NCBI RefSeq assembly: GCF_003086895.1
Contig: NZ_CP026004.1
Coordinates: forward strand, 108,217 to 172,216
Source of the DNA: Stenotrophomonas sp. ESTM1D_MKCIP4_1
GTDB taxonomy: Bacteria > Pseudomonadota > Gammaproteobacteria > Xanthomonadales > Xanthomonadaceae
DNA length: 64,000 bases
Direction: 5' to 3'
A model generated the notes under the pieces. That model saw nothing but the letters and a program-made list of their open reading frames with translations. It was not told the origin of the DNA and did not search any database. The translations under genes were made by a program, and so were the position numbers. Shown in pieces: positions 24,210-34,046 of the stretch. Every line of letters starts with the position of its first letter. Position 1 is the stretch's first letter.

Positions 24210-24884
24210 ATGCTGCTGCGCTCCCTTCTCCTGCTTGCCGCGTTGAGCCCGCTGGCCGCCGCTGCCAGCGACCTGGCCGATGACGGCTCGTGCCGCAACG
24301 GCGCGTTTCCTTCCGCCCAATCGGATTTCGCCGTGGCCAAGGTGGTGGGCACGCAGCGCTTGTATCTGCTGGGTGACACGGACGGCTGCCCGGCCAAGGG
24401 CGAGCCCGCCTGCCGCCAGCGCAGCTACGTGGTGAGCGGAGACACGGTGGTGACCGGCCGTGACCTGGGACCGTACCGCTGCGCGTTTTTCCCCAACAAG
24501 GTGGGCGGCAGCGCCGGCTGGGTGGACCGCAGCAAGCTGCAGCCGGTAGCGCAGGTGACGCCAACGCTGCAGCGCTGGGCCGGTGACTGGAAAGATGGCG
24601 ACAACGGGCTGCGTATCCGCGTGCGTGGCAACCAGCTGCAGGTGGAGGGCGATGCCTACTGGCCCTCGGCCAACCCCACGCCGCAACAGCGGCCGTATGG
24701 GCCGAACATGGGGCAGGTGGAAGCGCAGGCCACGCCGCGCGGCAGCCAGGTGGATTTCGTCGAGGACAGCTGCACGGTGCACGCCCAGTTGCTGGGGGAT
24801 GTGCTGGTAGTATCGGACAACAGCGAATGCGGCGGCATGAACGTGCGGTTCGACGGGGTGTACCGGCGTACCGGGGCGCGTTGA
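24210..24884 (+). CDS. Exported protein with SH3-like region, unknown function
   Basis: A 224-residue protein with a signal peptide ending AAAASD. A central segment (YVVSGDTVVTGRDLGPYRCA, then GSAGWVDRSKLQPV) resembles a bacterial SH3-like fold, and the C-terminal half (WAGDWKDGDNGLRIRVRGNQ) a small beta-barrel with paired cysteines. The ATG at 24210 follows a CGAGG site. Likely periplasmic; no enzymatic motif. It may share a transcript with the preceding exported protein. Confidence 0.65.
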   Translation: MLLRSLLLLAALSPLAAAASDLADDGSCRNGAFPSAQSDFAVAKVVGTQRLYLLGDTDGCPAKGEPACRQRSYVVSGDTVVTGRDLGPYRCAFFPNKVGGSAGWVDRSKLQPVAQVTPTLQRWAGDWKDGDNGLRIRVRGNQLQVEGDAYWPSANPTPQQRPYGPNMGQVEAQATPRGSQVDFVEDSCTVHAQLLGDVLVVSDNSECGGMNVRFDGVYRRTGAR

Positions 24885-24894
24885 GGTGAACAGT

Positions 24895-25022
24895 GGGGTC
24901 AGAGCCCTTTCGCGAGCGAAAGGAATCCTTACCGCGCAGTAGATCCACGCCATGCGTGGATGCTGTTCGCGTTCCGTGTGGCAGGGTCAGAGCCCTTTCG
25001 CAGGCGAAAGGGATCTGACCCC
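24895..25022. repeat. Composite of GGGGTC...GACCCC palindromes and a GTAGATCC REP
   Basis: A half-copy at 24895 (GGGGTCAGAGCCC...), a GTAGATCCACGCCATGCGTGGATG palindrome variant at 24939-24962 and a near-complete 39-nt palindrome at 24984-25022 whose inner stem is CCCTTTCG/CGAAAGGG. The 39-nt element recurs at 44202-44240 and 63067-63105. It lies just past the stop of the nine-gene operon and could end that transcript. Confidence 0.85.
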
Positions 25023-25027
25023 GGTTT

Positions 25028-26836
25028 TCATATGCGCCGTTCCAGCCACCACAGCAGCGATGCGCACAGCACGAACGCCAGCCACCACGGCCAGCGCGGG
25101 CCGGGTACGGGTTGCATCGCCGCGGCATTCACCTGGGCGGCCGTGGACAGCGCGCGTGTCGTTGCATCGATCATTGCCTGCCGATGCAGGGCCGGTGCGT
25201 CCTTCGGGTCGAACACATAGCGCCAGATGGTCATGTCGCCATGCTGCAGGCGCTGCCAGCCGGCATCGCGCGGCCACCAGCCGGCGCAGCGCTGGGATGC
25301 CGTGGCGCCATCCACGAGCAGCGGCACACCCGCACCCTTCGCATCGAAGGCCTGCAGCGGCGCCTGCACGCCACACAGGGCAACGCGCTCGCCCGCCCAG
25401 GCCTGCGGCTGCGGTGACCACAGCGGACGGGCGTCGGCCTGCGCGCGCGCCAGCGCGCTGATCACATCGCTCCAGAGTTCACCATGGCGATCATCACGAC
25501 CGGCCAGCACCCAGCGCCAGCTGTCGGTGATGGGCAGCAGGCCGATGCGGCCCTTGCCGACGCTGCGCCATCCCCCAAGTGCCTTGCCCGCAGTGTCGTG
25601 CAGCAGGGCCGTACTGCCGGTGACCTGCAGCGCCAGCGCTTCCAGCGCGGGGAGCGCAGCGCTGTGCGAGCTGCGATCTGCCGCATCGCCATCGGCGGTG
25701 GGCAGGGTGCTGGACGCAAGTGGCCCGCGCCGCGCGGCGAGCATCGTGCTTTCACCGTCGCCGGGCAGTTCGACCAGGTGGCTGCTGCCATCACCCTGCA
25801 ACGGCAGGCCGAGATCGCGCAGGCGTTGGCGCGCGCTGGCCGAGGGTGCGCCTGCGCTGCGTACAAGCACGCCGATGCCATCGCGCAGGGCCTGGCGCAC
25901 GGCGGCAAGCTGCCCGCCGCTGAGCGCGGCCAGGCTGCGTTCGTCCAGCAGCAGCAGATCGCTGCGCGCGAGCGCGGCGGCATCCAGCGGCACGGCGCCG
26001 TCGCCCACGCTGAGGCCTGCGCCGGCATCGGCCTGCACCTGCACCTGCAGGCCGGCATCGGTGGCCCAGCGGCGCAGGTACTTCAGTTCCGGGCCGGGTG
26101 CGCTGGCGCGTACCAACAGCTGCAGCGCGGCGCTCGGCTGTGTCTGCTGCGGCACCGGCACGCTGTCCAGCACGTGTGCCTGGGTATCCAGCAGGCGCAG
26201 ACGGAACACGCTGCGGCCAGGCGCGCGGGCGATGCCGCTGAGCTGCACGCGGCCATCGGCGGCCAGTGCCGCACGATCCACCACGGTGCCGGCCGGGTCC
26301 AGCAGTTCGGCGCGTCCATCCGGTACGCCCTGCGCCTGTGCGTGCACCTCGAAGCGCGCACCGGGCGCGGCATCTGCGGGCGGCTGCAGCGCGATCCAGC
26401 CACGCGGCGCAGGCGCGGCCTGCCATTGCACATTCATCGGCAGCACGGCATCGCGATCGCGCGCGTCCAGCCCGGCGCCGACCAGGGTGAGCATGGACGC
26501 CGGGTGCTGACGCAAGGCCGTGGCCAGATCAGGCACGCGCTGGCCACCGGCTGCATCCGCGGCCTCCGGCAACAACAGCAGCGGACCATCGCTGGCCGGG
26601 AATGCGCCGGCGGCGTTCGCATCTGCAGCGAACACGACCAGCCCCCCCGCAGGCCGCTGCTGGCTGGGCGGCAGCAGGCAGAAGTACAGCAGCACGGCGG
26701 CGCCGGCCTGCAGGGCCAGCCGCACCGCGCGTCGGCCGCGATGCGCGGTCGGTGCGCGCAGCTGCAGCACGCTGGCGATGAGGACGATGGCTGCCAGGGC
26801 GAGGGCCAGCCACAGGTTCAACGAGGTGGCATTCAT
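25028..26836 (-). CDS. Large membrane-anchored protein, last gene of the TldD/MoxR operon
   Basis: A 602-residue protein with two N-terminal membrane helices (residues 7-27 and about 42-60) and one at the C-terminus (WPWWLAFVLCASLLWWLERR). The large middle part should therefore lie in the periplasm, and contains Ig-like strands and a glutamine-amidotransferase-like segment (YLRRWATDAGLQVQV...LLLLDERSLAAL). The topology is that of BatA/B-operon membrane proteins without a von Willebrand metal site. The start overlaps the stop of the preceding gene (ATGA), so it is coupled to it. Function unknown. Confidence 0.75.
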   Translation of the reverse strand: MNATSLNLWLALALAAIVLIASVLQLRAPTAHRGRRAVRLALQAGAAVLLYFCLLPPSQQRPAGGLVVFAADANAAGAFPASDGPLLLLPEAADAAGGQRVPDLATALRQHPASMLTLVGAGLDARDRDAVLPMNVQWQAAPAPRGWIALQPPADAAPGARFEVHAQAQGVPDGRAELLDPAGTVVDRAALAADGRVQLSGIARAPGRSVFRLRLLDTQAHVLDSVPVPQQTQPSAALQLLVRASAPGPELKYLRRWATDAGLQVQVQADAGAGLSVGDGAVPLDAAALARSDLLLLDERSLAALSGGQLAAVRQALRDGIGVLVRSAGAPSASARQRLRDLGLPLQGDGSSHLVELPGDGESTMLAARRGPLASSTLPTADGDAADRSSHSAALPALEALALQVTGSTALLHDTAGKALGGWRSVGKGRIGLLPITDSWRWVLAGRDDRHGELWSDVISALARAQADARPLWSPQPQAWAGERVALCGVQAPLQAFDAKGAGVPLLVDGATASQRCAGWWPRDAGWQRLQHGDMTIWRYVFDPKDAPALHRQAMIDATTRALSTAAQVNAAAMQPVPGPRWPWWLAFVLCASLLWWLERRI

Positions 26837-28974
26837 GGCTGAGTCTCCAGCGCATCCAGGTAGCGCTGGCCCATCGCGTCGGCGGCCGTGCGTCGCATCA
26901 CCTGCGGCAGCGGCCGCTGCAGGGCGCGCCACAGCTGCGCACGCAGTTGTTGGCGGCAGTTGAGGCAGTCCGGTTCGATCCGCAGTTGTTCGATGGCGGC
27001 GGCCAGGTCCAGTGCATCGGGCAGGAAGGCGGCGTTGCGCTGCTGCCAGCCGGCCAGCGCATCCAGGTCGGGCATGCCATCGCCGTCGCCCAGCCGCTGC
27101 CATGCCTCGACGATGGCCGGGTCGGGCGGCGTGCGCGCGGCCAACGGCAGTTCACGGCTGGCCAGTCCGCTGCGGTCGCCACTCAGGCGTCGGCTTTCGT
27201 CGATGGGCGGCAGTTCCGGACCCACCCGGGCCAGGTAGATGCGTTCGGCCTGCTGGACCTGTTTGATGAAGGCCAGTGCCTTGTAGGCGAACGGCAGCGC
27301 CTGCTCGGGCCGACCCTGGCGCAGCTCGCCTTCTGCCGACCACATCTGGTCCAGCGCGGCCTTCAGCGTGGCGCGCGTCTGTGGGTCGAGCAGCGTGGCC
27401 GCTTCGGCGTGGTCGTGGGTGTGGCCATACTCGGACAGCACGTCGGTGGCGCTGCCGAAGACCGGTGGCGTATCGGCGCTGCTGGCCGTGCCGCCGTGGT
27501 CGTGGCCGTCGCTGTCGCCGTGGTCCTCGTGATCGTGCGCGTCTGCGGTGGGCGCATCGCTGGTGGGCAGATCGCTGGTCGGTGGAGGCTTCGCTGCGCC
27601 TTCGCTTTCTTCGCCGAGGAACTGGCCATAGCGCAGGCGCAGGATGCGCTGGTCGACGCCGATGGCATCGCTGCGGCTGACAAAGGTGTCGGCGGCCAGG
27701 CTGCGGCGTTGGCGGATGAGTGCTTCGGCATCGATGATGATCTGCCGCTGGCTGCGGAAGTAGGCGGGCAGCGTCTTCTTGATGCGGCCTTCCAGTTCGG
27801 CACCCAGCGCTACCTCCGTGGTCGGCAGGCGCAGGATCACGCTGCTGCTGCGGCCGGTCTGCGCGCTGGGGGTATGGTTGTCGCGCACCTCCAGCTGGGC
27901 GATCACATCGTTGCCGGGCTGCGCACCCAGCGCGGCCAGATCCAGCGTGTGGGCGAAGCGCCGCGCGGTCGGTTCGCCGCTGCCGCTGAGGGTCACGCTG
28001 CGCTGGACGAACGTGATGTTCTCGCCGCTGCCCTGGGTGGTGGTGATGGACAGCTTCGCCTGCGCGGCCACGCCGTAGTCATCGGTGGCCTCGAAGCGCA
28101 GCGTCCACTGCCGCTGCCCAGGCGTGCCCAGCACCAGGCTGGCAGCGGGTTCCAGCACGCGCACGCTGGGTGCGCGGTCGGCCACGACGTCCAGCCGGTA
28201 CAGACGCGTGCTGGCCAGCGCCGGTTCGCTCACCACGCGGTACAGCGCCGGCGCGCGTGCCACATCCTGCGCCTGCCACTGGCCATCGCGTTCGTGCAGG
28301 GGCAGCCGGCGCCCATCGTGGAACTGCAGCCATGCCGTGGCGGGGCGGCGGTCGAAGCGCAGTGACCAGGACAGCCGGCTGTCGGCGGCGACTTTGGCGT
28401 CCAGTGCGTTGCGGGTGAGCGTGCCCTGCCCGGTGTAGGCCGGCGCATCAATCTGCAGGCGGGTGGACTGCAGCTGCAGCGGGCCTGCCGCCACAGCGGG
28501 TGCCGATGCCGTGCTGCCGGGTTCCGCCGGTATGCCGGTGCTGCGCGGCCAGCCCAACGCCAGCAGAGCGATGGCCATGCCGCCGATCCAGCACAGCGCC
28601 AGTGCCGCGCGCGGCCAGCGTGGCCGCAGGTCCGGCATCGCATGTTCCAGCGCGGCCAGCACATGCGCGCGCTGGCGCTGCTGCAGCGGGTTGAGCCGGG
28701 CGGCATCGGTGAACAGTAGATCGGCGCTGTCTTCGCTGCGGCCGCTGCCATCGAGCTGGCGTTGCAGCCAACGCCGGTCCAGGTGGCGCGCGCCTGCCAC
28801 AGCCATGCCCGCGCAGGCGAGCAGCGCCAACGTGGCAACCACGCAGGCCGCATCGAAACCGGTCAGGCGCAGGGCCAGCGCGGTGGCGGCCAGGGCCCAC
28901 GGCAGGCCGAGCAGCAGGGTGATGCTGGCGCGGCGGCGGCGTGCGCGTTGCCAGGTGCGCTGCAGTGCGTTCAT
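26833..28974 (-). CDS. DUF4175-like membrane protein with histidine-rich segment
   Basis: A 713-residue protein with N-terminal membrane helices (about 20-65 and 125-145), then a long periplasmic part with beta-rich repeats (DDYGVAAQAKLSITTTQGSG) and helical sections. Around residues 475-525 there is a strikingly His/Asp-rich stretch (DAHDHEDHGDSDGHDHGG and later GHTHDHAEA) that could bind Zn, Ni or Cu. It starts 4 bp inside the end of the BatA-like gene. DUF4175-type proteins occur beside MoxR/DUF58 genes; their biochemical role is unknown. Confidence 0.75.
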   Translation of the reverse strand: MNALQRTWQRARRRRASITLLLGLPWALAATALALRLTGFDAACVVATLALLACAGMAVAGARHLDRRWLQRQLDGSGRSEDSADLLFTDAARLNPLQQRQRAHVLAALEHAMPDLRPRWPRAALALCWIGGMAIALLALGWPRSTGIPAEPGSTASAPAVAAGPLQLQSTRLQIDAPAYTGQGTLTRNALDAKVAADSRLSWSLRFDRRPATAWLQFHDGRRLPLHERDGQWQAQDVARAPALYRVVSEPALASTRLYRLDVVADRAPSVRVLEPAASLVLGTPGQRQWTLRFEATDDYGVAAQAKLSITTTQGSGENITFVQRSVTLSGSGEPTARRFAHTLDLAALGAQPGNDVIAQLEVRDNHTPSAQTGRSSSVILRLPTTEVALGAELEGRIKKTLPAYFRSQRQIIIDAEALIRQRRSLAADTFVSRSDAIGVDQRILRLRYGQFLGEESEGAAKPPPTSDLPTSDAPTADAHDHEDHGDSDGHDHGGTASSADTPPVFGSATDVLSEYGHTHDHAEAATLLDPQTRATLKAALDQMWSAEGELRQGRPEQALPFAYKALAFIKQVQQAERIYLARVGPELPPIDESRRLSGDRSGLASRELPLAARTPPDPAIVEAWQRLGDGDGMPDLDALAGWQQRNAAFLPDALDLAAAIEQLRIEPDCLNCRQQLRAQLWRALQRPLPQVMRRTAADAMGQRYLDALETQP

Positions 28975-30086
28975 GCCGGCCTCCGCGCCGCGCGGCTGGC
29001 CACCACGCGTTCCAGTGCGAACAGCAGCACGATGGCCAGCAGCAGCCATGGGGTCAGCTCGCGCGGTGGGGCGGTGGCTGCCGGCAGGGCCACCTGCAGC
29101 GGTGCCTGGTCCTGCGCAGCGCCCACGCGCGGCGGTGCTGGCGGCTGCAGGGCCAGCAGCAGGGCCTGTGGCAGGCGGGCATCACGCAGTGCCGCGTTGC
29201 CCGCGGCGTCCCATTCGCCGGGCAGCGACAGCAGGCGACCCTGGCCGACGCGTTGCTGCCACAGCAGCGGGGCACCTTCGGCACTCCGCAGCAGGATGCC
29301 GGCCTGCGGCGCAGGCGTGGCCGCGGTGAGCACGCTGCCACCGTCGCGCAGCCAGGCCTGCCACTCCGCCGGCAGGGCATCGCCCCGGCCCCACACGGCG
29401 ATCTCACCACGCGCGGGCAGCGTACCGGCGGGCAGATCGTTGGCGGCTTGGCTGCTCCACGCGCGCTGCAGCGCACCGATCCAATGCCGGGCGCTGGCCG
29501 GTGCCTCGGCATGCACGCGCAGGCGCGGTGCGGCCACGGCCGCCGGGGTGCTGGGGAGGGGCATGGCATGGGGCTGCCACTGCACGGGACGTGACAGCTG
29601 CAGGCGTGCACCCTCCAGGCCCGGCAGCGGATCGGGCACATGCACGGTCAGCGCCGTGCCGGCGGGCAGCTGCGCATCGAGTTCGCGCAACAAGCTGGGC
29701 AACGGCGCGGATGCGTCGGGAGCGGGCTGGTCGGTGGTCGGGAAACCTGGCGCCAGCCAATGCCAGTGGCTGTCTTCACTGCGGCCGCGCAGTGCGCTGG
29801 CATCCAGCCCGGGCGCCACCACCGTCCACGTGCCGGGCCAGGGCGCGCTGCCACTCAGAGCCGGGCGTGCCAGCAGCAACGCCAACGCGGCCAGCAACAG
29901 CAGGCGTACCAGCAGCAGGGGCCAATCATCGAAGCGGATGCGTTGGCGTGGGCGGATCTGCGCGCGCAGCCAGCGCAGTGCCGCGAAGTCCAGTGGCGTA
30001 TAGGGATGGCGGCGGGCCAGGTGGATCAGCAGCGGCAACAGCCACGCTGCCAGCGCCGCCAGGCCCAGCGGGAACAGCAGGTTCAT
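28971..30086 (-). CDS. BatA-domain membrane protein without a VWA metal site
   Basis: A 371-residue protein opening MNLLFPLGLAALAAWLLPLL with IHLARRH after it, the aerotolerance-regulator N-terminal (BatA) domain, followed by a second helix ending ALLLARPAL. BatA proteins normally continue into a von Willebrand domain with DxSxS; here that place reads VVAPGLDASALRG and no metal-ion-dependent adhesion site is formed. A C-terminal helix (LTPWLLLAIVLLFALERVV) anchors the other end. Overlaps both neighbours by 4 bp (ATGA), showing tight coupling with DUF58 and DUF4175. Confidence 0.85.
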   Translation of the reverse strand: MNLLFPLGLAALAAWLLPLLIHLARRHPYTPLDFAALRWLRAQIRPRQRIRFDDWPLLLVRLLLLAALALLLARPALSGSAPWPGTWTVVAPGLDASALRGRSEDSHWHWLAPGFPTTDQPAPDASAPLPSLLRELDAQLPAGTALTVHVPDPLPGLEGARLQLSRPVQWQPHAMPLPSTPAAVAAPRLRVHAEAPASARHWIGALQRAWSSQAANDLPAGTLPARGEIAVWGRGDALPAEWQAWLRDGGSVLTAATPAPQAGILLRSAEGAPLLWQQRVGQGRLLSLPGEWDAAGNAALRDARLPQALLLALQPPAPPRVGAAQDQAPLQVALPAATAPPRELTPWLLLAIVLLFALERVVASRAARRPA

Positions 30087-30979
30087 GCGCCGCCCCCGCG
30101 CCCGAACAGCGCCTGCAGCGGCTGGTCCAATGGCTGGTCGAGCCAGCCGGTGGCGCTGGCGATGCCGCCGGCCTGCAGGCGCGATTGCAGCGCACTATGC
30201 GCGGCAGCGAAGCGCTGCAGGTAGTCGGCGCGGATGGCCGCGCCATCACCCAGCAGTTCGTCACCGGTTTCCGGATCGCGGAAACGATGGCCGGCGTCGA
30301 ACGGGAAGTCGCGCTCGTCGGCAGTCAGCACCTGCAGCAGCATCACCTCGCGGCGCGCACTGGCCAGCTGCTCCAGCAGCACGATGCCTGCCTCATCGAA
30401 GCCATCGCCGATGGCCAGCAGCAGATCGCCCGGGCGTACGCGTTCCCACAACGGGCGCAGGCGCTCGGCCGCCGGCCAGCCACCGCGTGCCTGCAGGGCA
30501 TGCAGCTGCAGGTGCACGCGGTCGCGCTGGCGTGCGCCGTTGCCGGCCGGCACCAGCTGCAGACCGTCGCCATTGATCGCCAGCAGGCCGAACCGATCAC
30601 CCTGCTGCAGGGCCAGTTCGACCACGCAGGCGGCCAGGCCGCGCATGTGGTCCAGGCGGGTGCGCTGCGGCACCGCGCGGTCGGCCTGCCCGGCCGAAGC
30701 GGTGGCGTCGAGCAGCAGCCAGACGGTGATCGGGCTTTCGCGTTCGGATTCGCGCACGAAGAAGCGATCCGAGCGCGCGTAGAGTTTCCAGTCGATCTGC
30801 CGCAGTTCGTCGCCGGGTTCGTAGGCGCGGTACTGGGCGAATTCCAGCCCGGCACCGCGGCTGCGGCTGGCGTGCTGGCCGATGCCGCTGGCGCCACTGG
30901 CCAGGCGCGGCCGCAGGCGCAACGCGCGCAGGCGCGCACGCAGTTCCGGTGGCAGGGTCAACGGCGTTGCGGTGCTCAC
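30083..30979 (-). CDS. DUF58 domain protein
   Basis: A 298-residue protein starting at a GTG 7 bp after the moxR stop, with GGGGTGAGG as ribosome site. It contains the DUF58 signature region (EFAQYRAYEPGDELRQIDWK, YARSDRFFVRE). The following VWA-like strand reads LLLDATASAG, so the usual DxSxS is DATAS. DUF58 proteins act with MoxR ATPases, probably as the client or adaptor of the chaperone. It is the middle of the coupled run moxR-DUF58-BatA. Confidence 0.9.
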   Translation of the reverse strand: MSTATPLTLPPELRARLRALRLRPRLASGASGIGQHASRSRGAGLEFAQYRAYEPGDELRQIDWKLYARSDRFFVRESERESPITVWLLLDATASAGQADRAVPQRTRLDHMRGLAACVVELALQQGDRFGLLAINGDGLQLVPAGNGARQRDRVHLQLHALQARGGWPAAERLRPLWERVRPGDLLLAIGDGFDEAGIVLLEQLASARREVMLLQVLTADERDFPFDAGHRFRDPETGDELLGDGAAIRADYLQRFAAAHSALQSRLQAGGIASATGWLDQPLDQPLQALFGRGGGA

Positions 30980-30986
30980 GCGCGCC

Positions 30987-31970
<984 letters not shown>

Positions 31971-31983
31971 GGGCGTGGTCCGT

Positions 31984-32691
31984 TCAATTGTTCAATGCGT
32001 ACATCACGATGTTGACGCCGAAGCGGGTGTTGTCTTCGGCCAGGAAACGCTTGTTGCGCCAGTCGTAGTCCCACTCGCAGCCGTAATCCTTGTTGCTGTA
32101 GAGCACGCCCAGGCGGCCATCGACCTCAATGCCCTTCAGGTAATCGTGCACCAGGTCATCGCCCCAGCCATTGAGCTCGAAGCCGGTGGCGGGCGGGCCG
32201 TCGGGGAAGCGGAAGAAGCTGCGGTACAGCGCATGGCTGTTGGGCAGCTTCTGCAGGGCCCTGGGCCCGAACAGCCGACCCATCTGCGCCTCGAACGAGG
32301 TGGCGAACAGGCCGTCGATGTCATGGTTGCAGTCGTCGACGAAGACGAAGCCGCCGTTGCGCACGTAGCGCACGAAGTTCTGCCGTTCGGCGGCGTTGAA
32401 CTCCACCAGGGTGTGCCCGGCCAGGTAGCAGAACGGGGCTTCGAGCATGCGCGGGTCGGCCAGCGCCACCACGTGCTCCTGCGGGTCCACCCGCAGCGAG
32501 GTGTAGTCGATCAGCGAGGTGATGAGGTTGGACGGCATGCGCGCGTCCACGTCCCAGTCGCCGGAGTCGTACTGCAGGCGGGTGAACCAGAAGTCGTAAC
32601 GCGAACTGCGCGGGCCTGCCTGTGCGAAGGCTGGCAGCGCTGCCGCCGAAGCGGCAGCGGCCAACCAGCGCAGGCAGGCCCGGCGATCCAT
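31984..32691 (-). CDS. DUF4159 protein with Tat-like signal
   Basis: A 235-residue protein with an arginine-pair signal peptide (MDRRACLRWLAAAASAAALP, ending AFAQA), so exported. The mature part is a DUF4159 fold (FWFTRLQYDSGDWDVDARMP, NGGFVFVDDCNHDIDGLF), related to class I glutamine-amidotransferase-like or ThuA-like domains. Its ATG overlaps the stop of the TldE-like gene (TGATG). DUF4159 is often found with MoxR/DUF58 modules; its activity is unknown. The same twin-arginine type of signal occurs on the two TldD proteins upstream. Confidence 0.88.
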   Translation of the reverse strand: MDRRACLRWLAAAASAAALPAFAQAGPRSSRYDFWFTRLQYDSGDWDVDARMPSNLITSLIDYTSLRVDPQEHVVALADPRMLEAPFCYLAGHTLVEFNAAERQNFVRYVRNGGFVFVDDCNHDIDGLFATSFEAQMGRLFGPRALQKLPNSHALYRSFFRFPDGPPATGFELNGWGDDLVHDYLKGIEVDGRLGVLYSNKDYGCEWDYDWRNKRFLAEDNTRFGVNIVMYALNN

Positions 32692-34025
32692 CAGACGGCG
32701 TCGGACAGCGAGGTGAAGGTGAAATCGCGCAGCTTCATCGGCGGAATCATCATCACGAAGCTGGATTCATCACCGGCCACGCGCACCGGCTTGCCCAGTT
32801 CTTCGATGTTGTTGAGCATGATCACCGGCGATTCGTTGAAGCGGAAGTTCTTCACCGGGTGCTTGATCTGGCCGTTCTCGATGTAGAAGGTGCCATCGCG
32901 GGTCAGGCCGGTCAGCAGCACGGTCTGCGGGTCGACCATGCGGATGTACCAGGTGCGCGTGACCAGGATGCCCTTCTGGGTGCCGCGGACCAGGTCGGCG
33001 GTGCTCTTGTCGCCACCACTCATGAGCAGGTTGCCCGGCGTGGCCTTGGCGGTCTTGCCCTGCTTCTGCGCCCAGAAGCGCGAGTAATCCAGGTTGGCGA
33101 CCTTGCCGTTCTCGATGATGGCCATGCGCTCGCGCGGCATGCCCTCGCCATCCCACGGCAGTACCGGTGCCTCGGCATGCCACGGGTCGGCGTACATGCT
33201 CACACGCGGGTCATAGACCTGTTCGCCCAGCTTGTTGCCGCCGCCCTTCTTGGACAGGAAGCTGCGGCCTTCATCGGCCGAGCGTGCGCTGAAGAAGTTC
33301 ATCATGAAGCTGATCAGGCCTGCAGCGGCGGCCGGCTCGAGAATGACCGTGTACTTGCCCGGTTCCAGCGCCTTGGCTTCCGAGGATTCGGTGGCCTTGC
33401 GCATGGCGATGCGGATGTCCTGGTCGGCCTTGAAGTCCGCCGCGTCCTTCAGGTTGCGGCCGACCCAGCCCGAACCACGGCCGTCTTCGGTGCGCACGGT
33501 GCAGGTGTAGTCGAAGCTGGTGCTGCGCTGGTAGCCGAAGTTGCCGTTGCTGTTGGCGGTGGCATAGAAGCCCTGGCCATCTTCCAGGAAGCCGGCGGCG
33601 ATCAGGCCGTTGCCACGGCACGGCGCAATGGAATCGGCGGCGACCTTGGCGCGGAACGCCGGATCGATGGCAGCGGTGGATTCGCTGAAGGTGGGGCTGG
33701 CGCGGTAGGTCTGCTTGCCGATGGCCGGCATGAACTCCGGGTTCTCCGGGGCCAGGCGGGCCAGGTCCTCGGCGCGGCGCACCACGCGTTCCAGCGCGGC
33801 ATCGTCGAACTCGTTGATCGAGGCGGTGCCCACGCGCTTGCCGAAGGCCACGGTGACAGCCAGTTCGGTGTTGTCCACGATGCCACTGGTGGACACGTTG
33901 TTCAGGGCGAAACGGATGTTGCCGTTGATCGAACCGGCCAGCACGGCGGTGCACTCATCGGCCTTGGACAGGGCAATGACCTTGTCGAGGATGGCCTTGG
34001 CCTGGGCTTCGGTGAAGATACTCAT
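32691..34025 (-). CDS. TldE/PmbA-like subunit, no signal peptide
   Basis: A 444-residue member of the TldD/PmbA family. It lacks the HExxxH zinc motif and carries the glycine-rich C-terminal fold (GNLLMSGGDKSTADLV, FYIENGQIKHPVKNFRF), so it corresponds to the non-catalytic TldE (PmbA) partner. TldD/TldE heterodimers cleave small, mostly unfolded peptides, for example in microcin B17 maturation and CcdA degradation. It begins MSIFTEAQAK at 34025 with CAGGAG upstream, and nothing in the 21 bp to the preceding stop could encode a signal peptide, unlike its two TldD neighbours. Confidence 0.9.
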   Translation of the reverse strand: MSIFTEAQAKAILDKVIALSKADECTAVLAGSINGNIRFALNNVSTSGIVDNTELAVTVAFGKRVGTASINEFDDAALERVVRRAEDLARLAPENPEFMPAIGKQTYRASPTFSESTAAIDPAFRAKVAADSIAPCRGNGLIAAGFLEDGQGFYATANSNGNFGYQRSTSFDYTCTVRTEDGRGSGWVGRNLKDAADFKADQDIRIAMRKATESSEAKALEPGKYTVILEPAAAAGLISFMMNFFSARSADEGRSFLSKKGGGNKLGEQVYDPRVSMYADPWHAEAPVLPWDGEGMPRERMAIIENGKVANLDYSRFWAQKQGKTAKATPGNLLMSGGDKSTADLVRGTQKGILVTRTWYIRMVDPQTVLLTGLTRDGTFYIENGQIKHPVKNFRFNESPVIMLNNIEELGKPVRVAGDESSFVMMIPPMKLRDFTFTSLSDAV

Positions 34026-34046
34026 GGTGTAAGGGCTCCTGACCGG

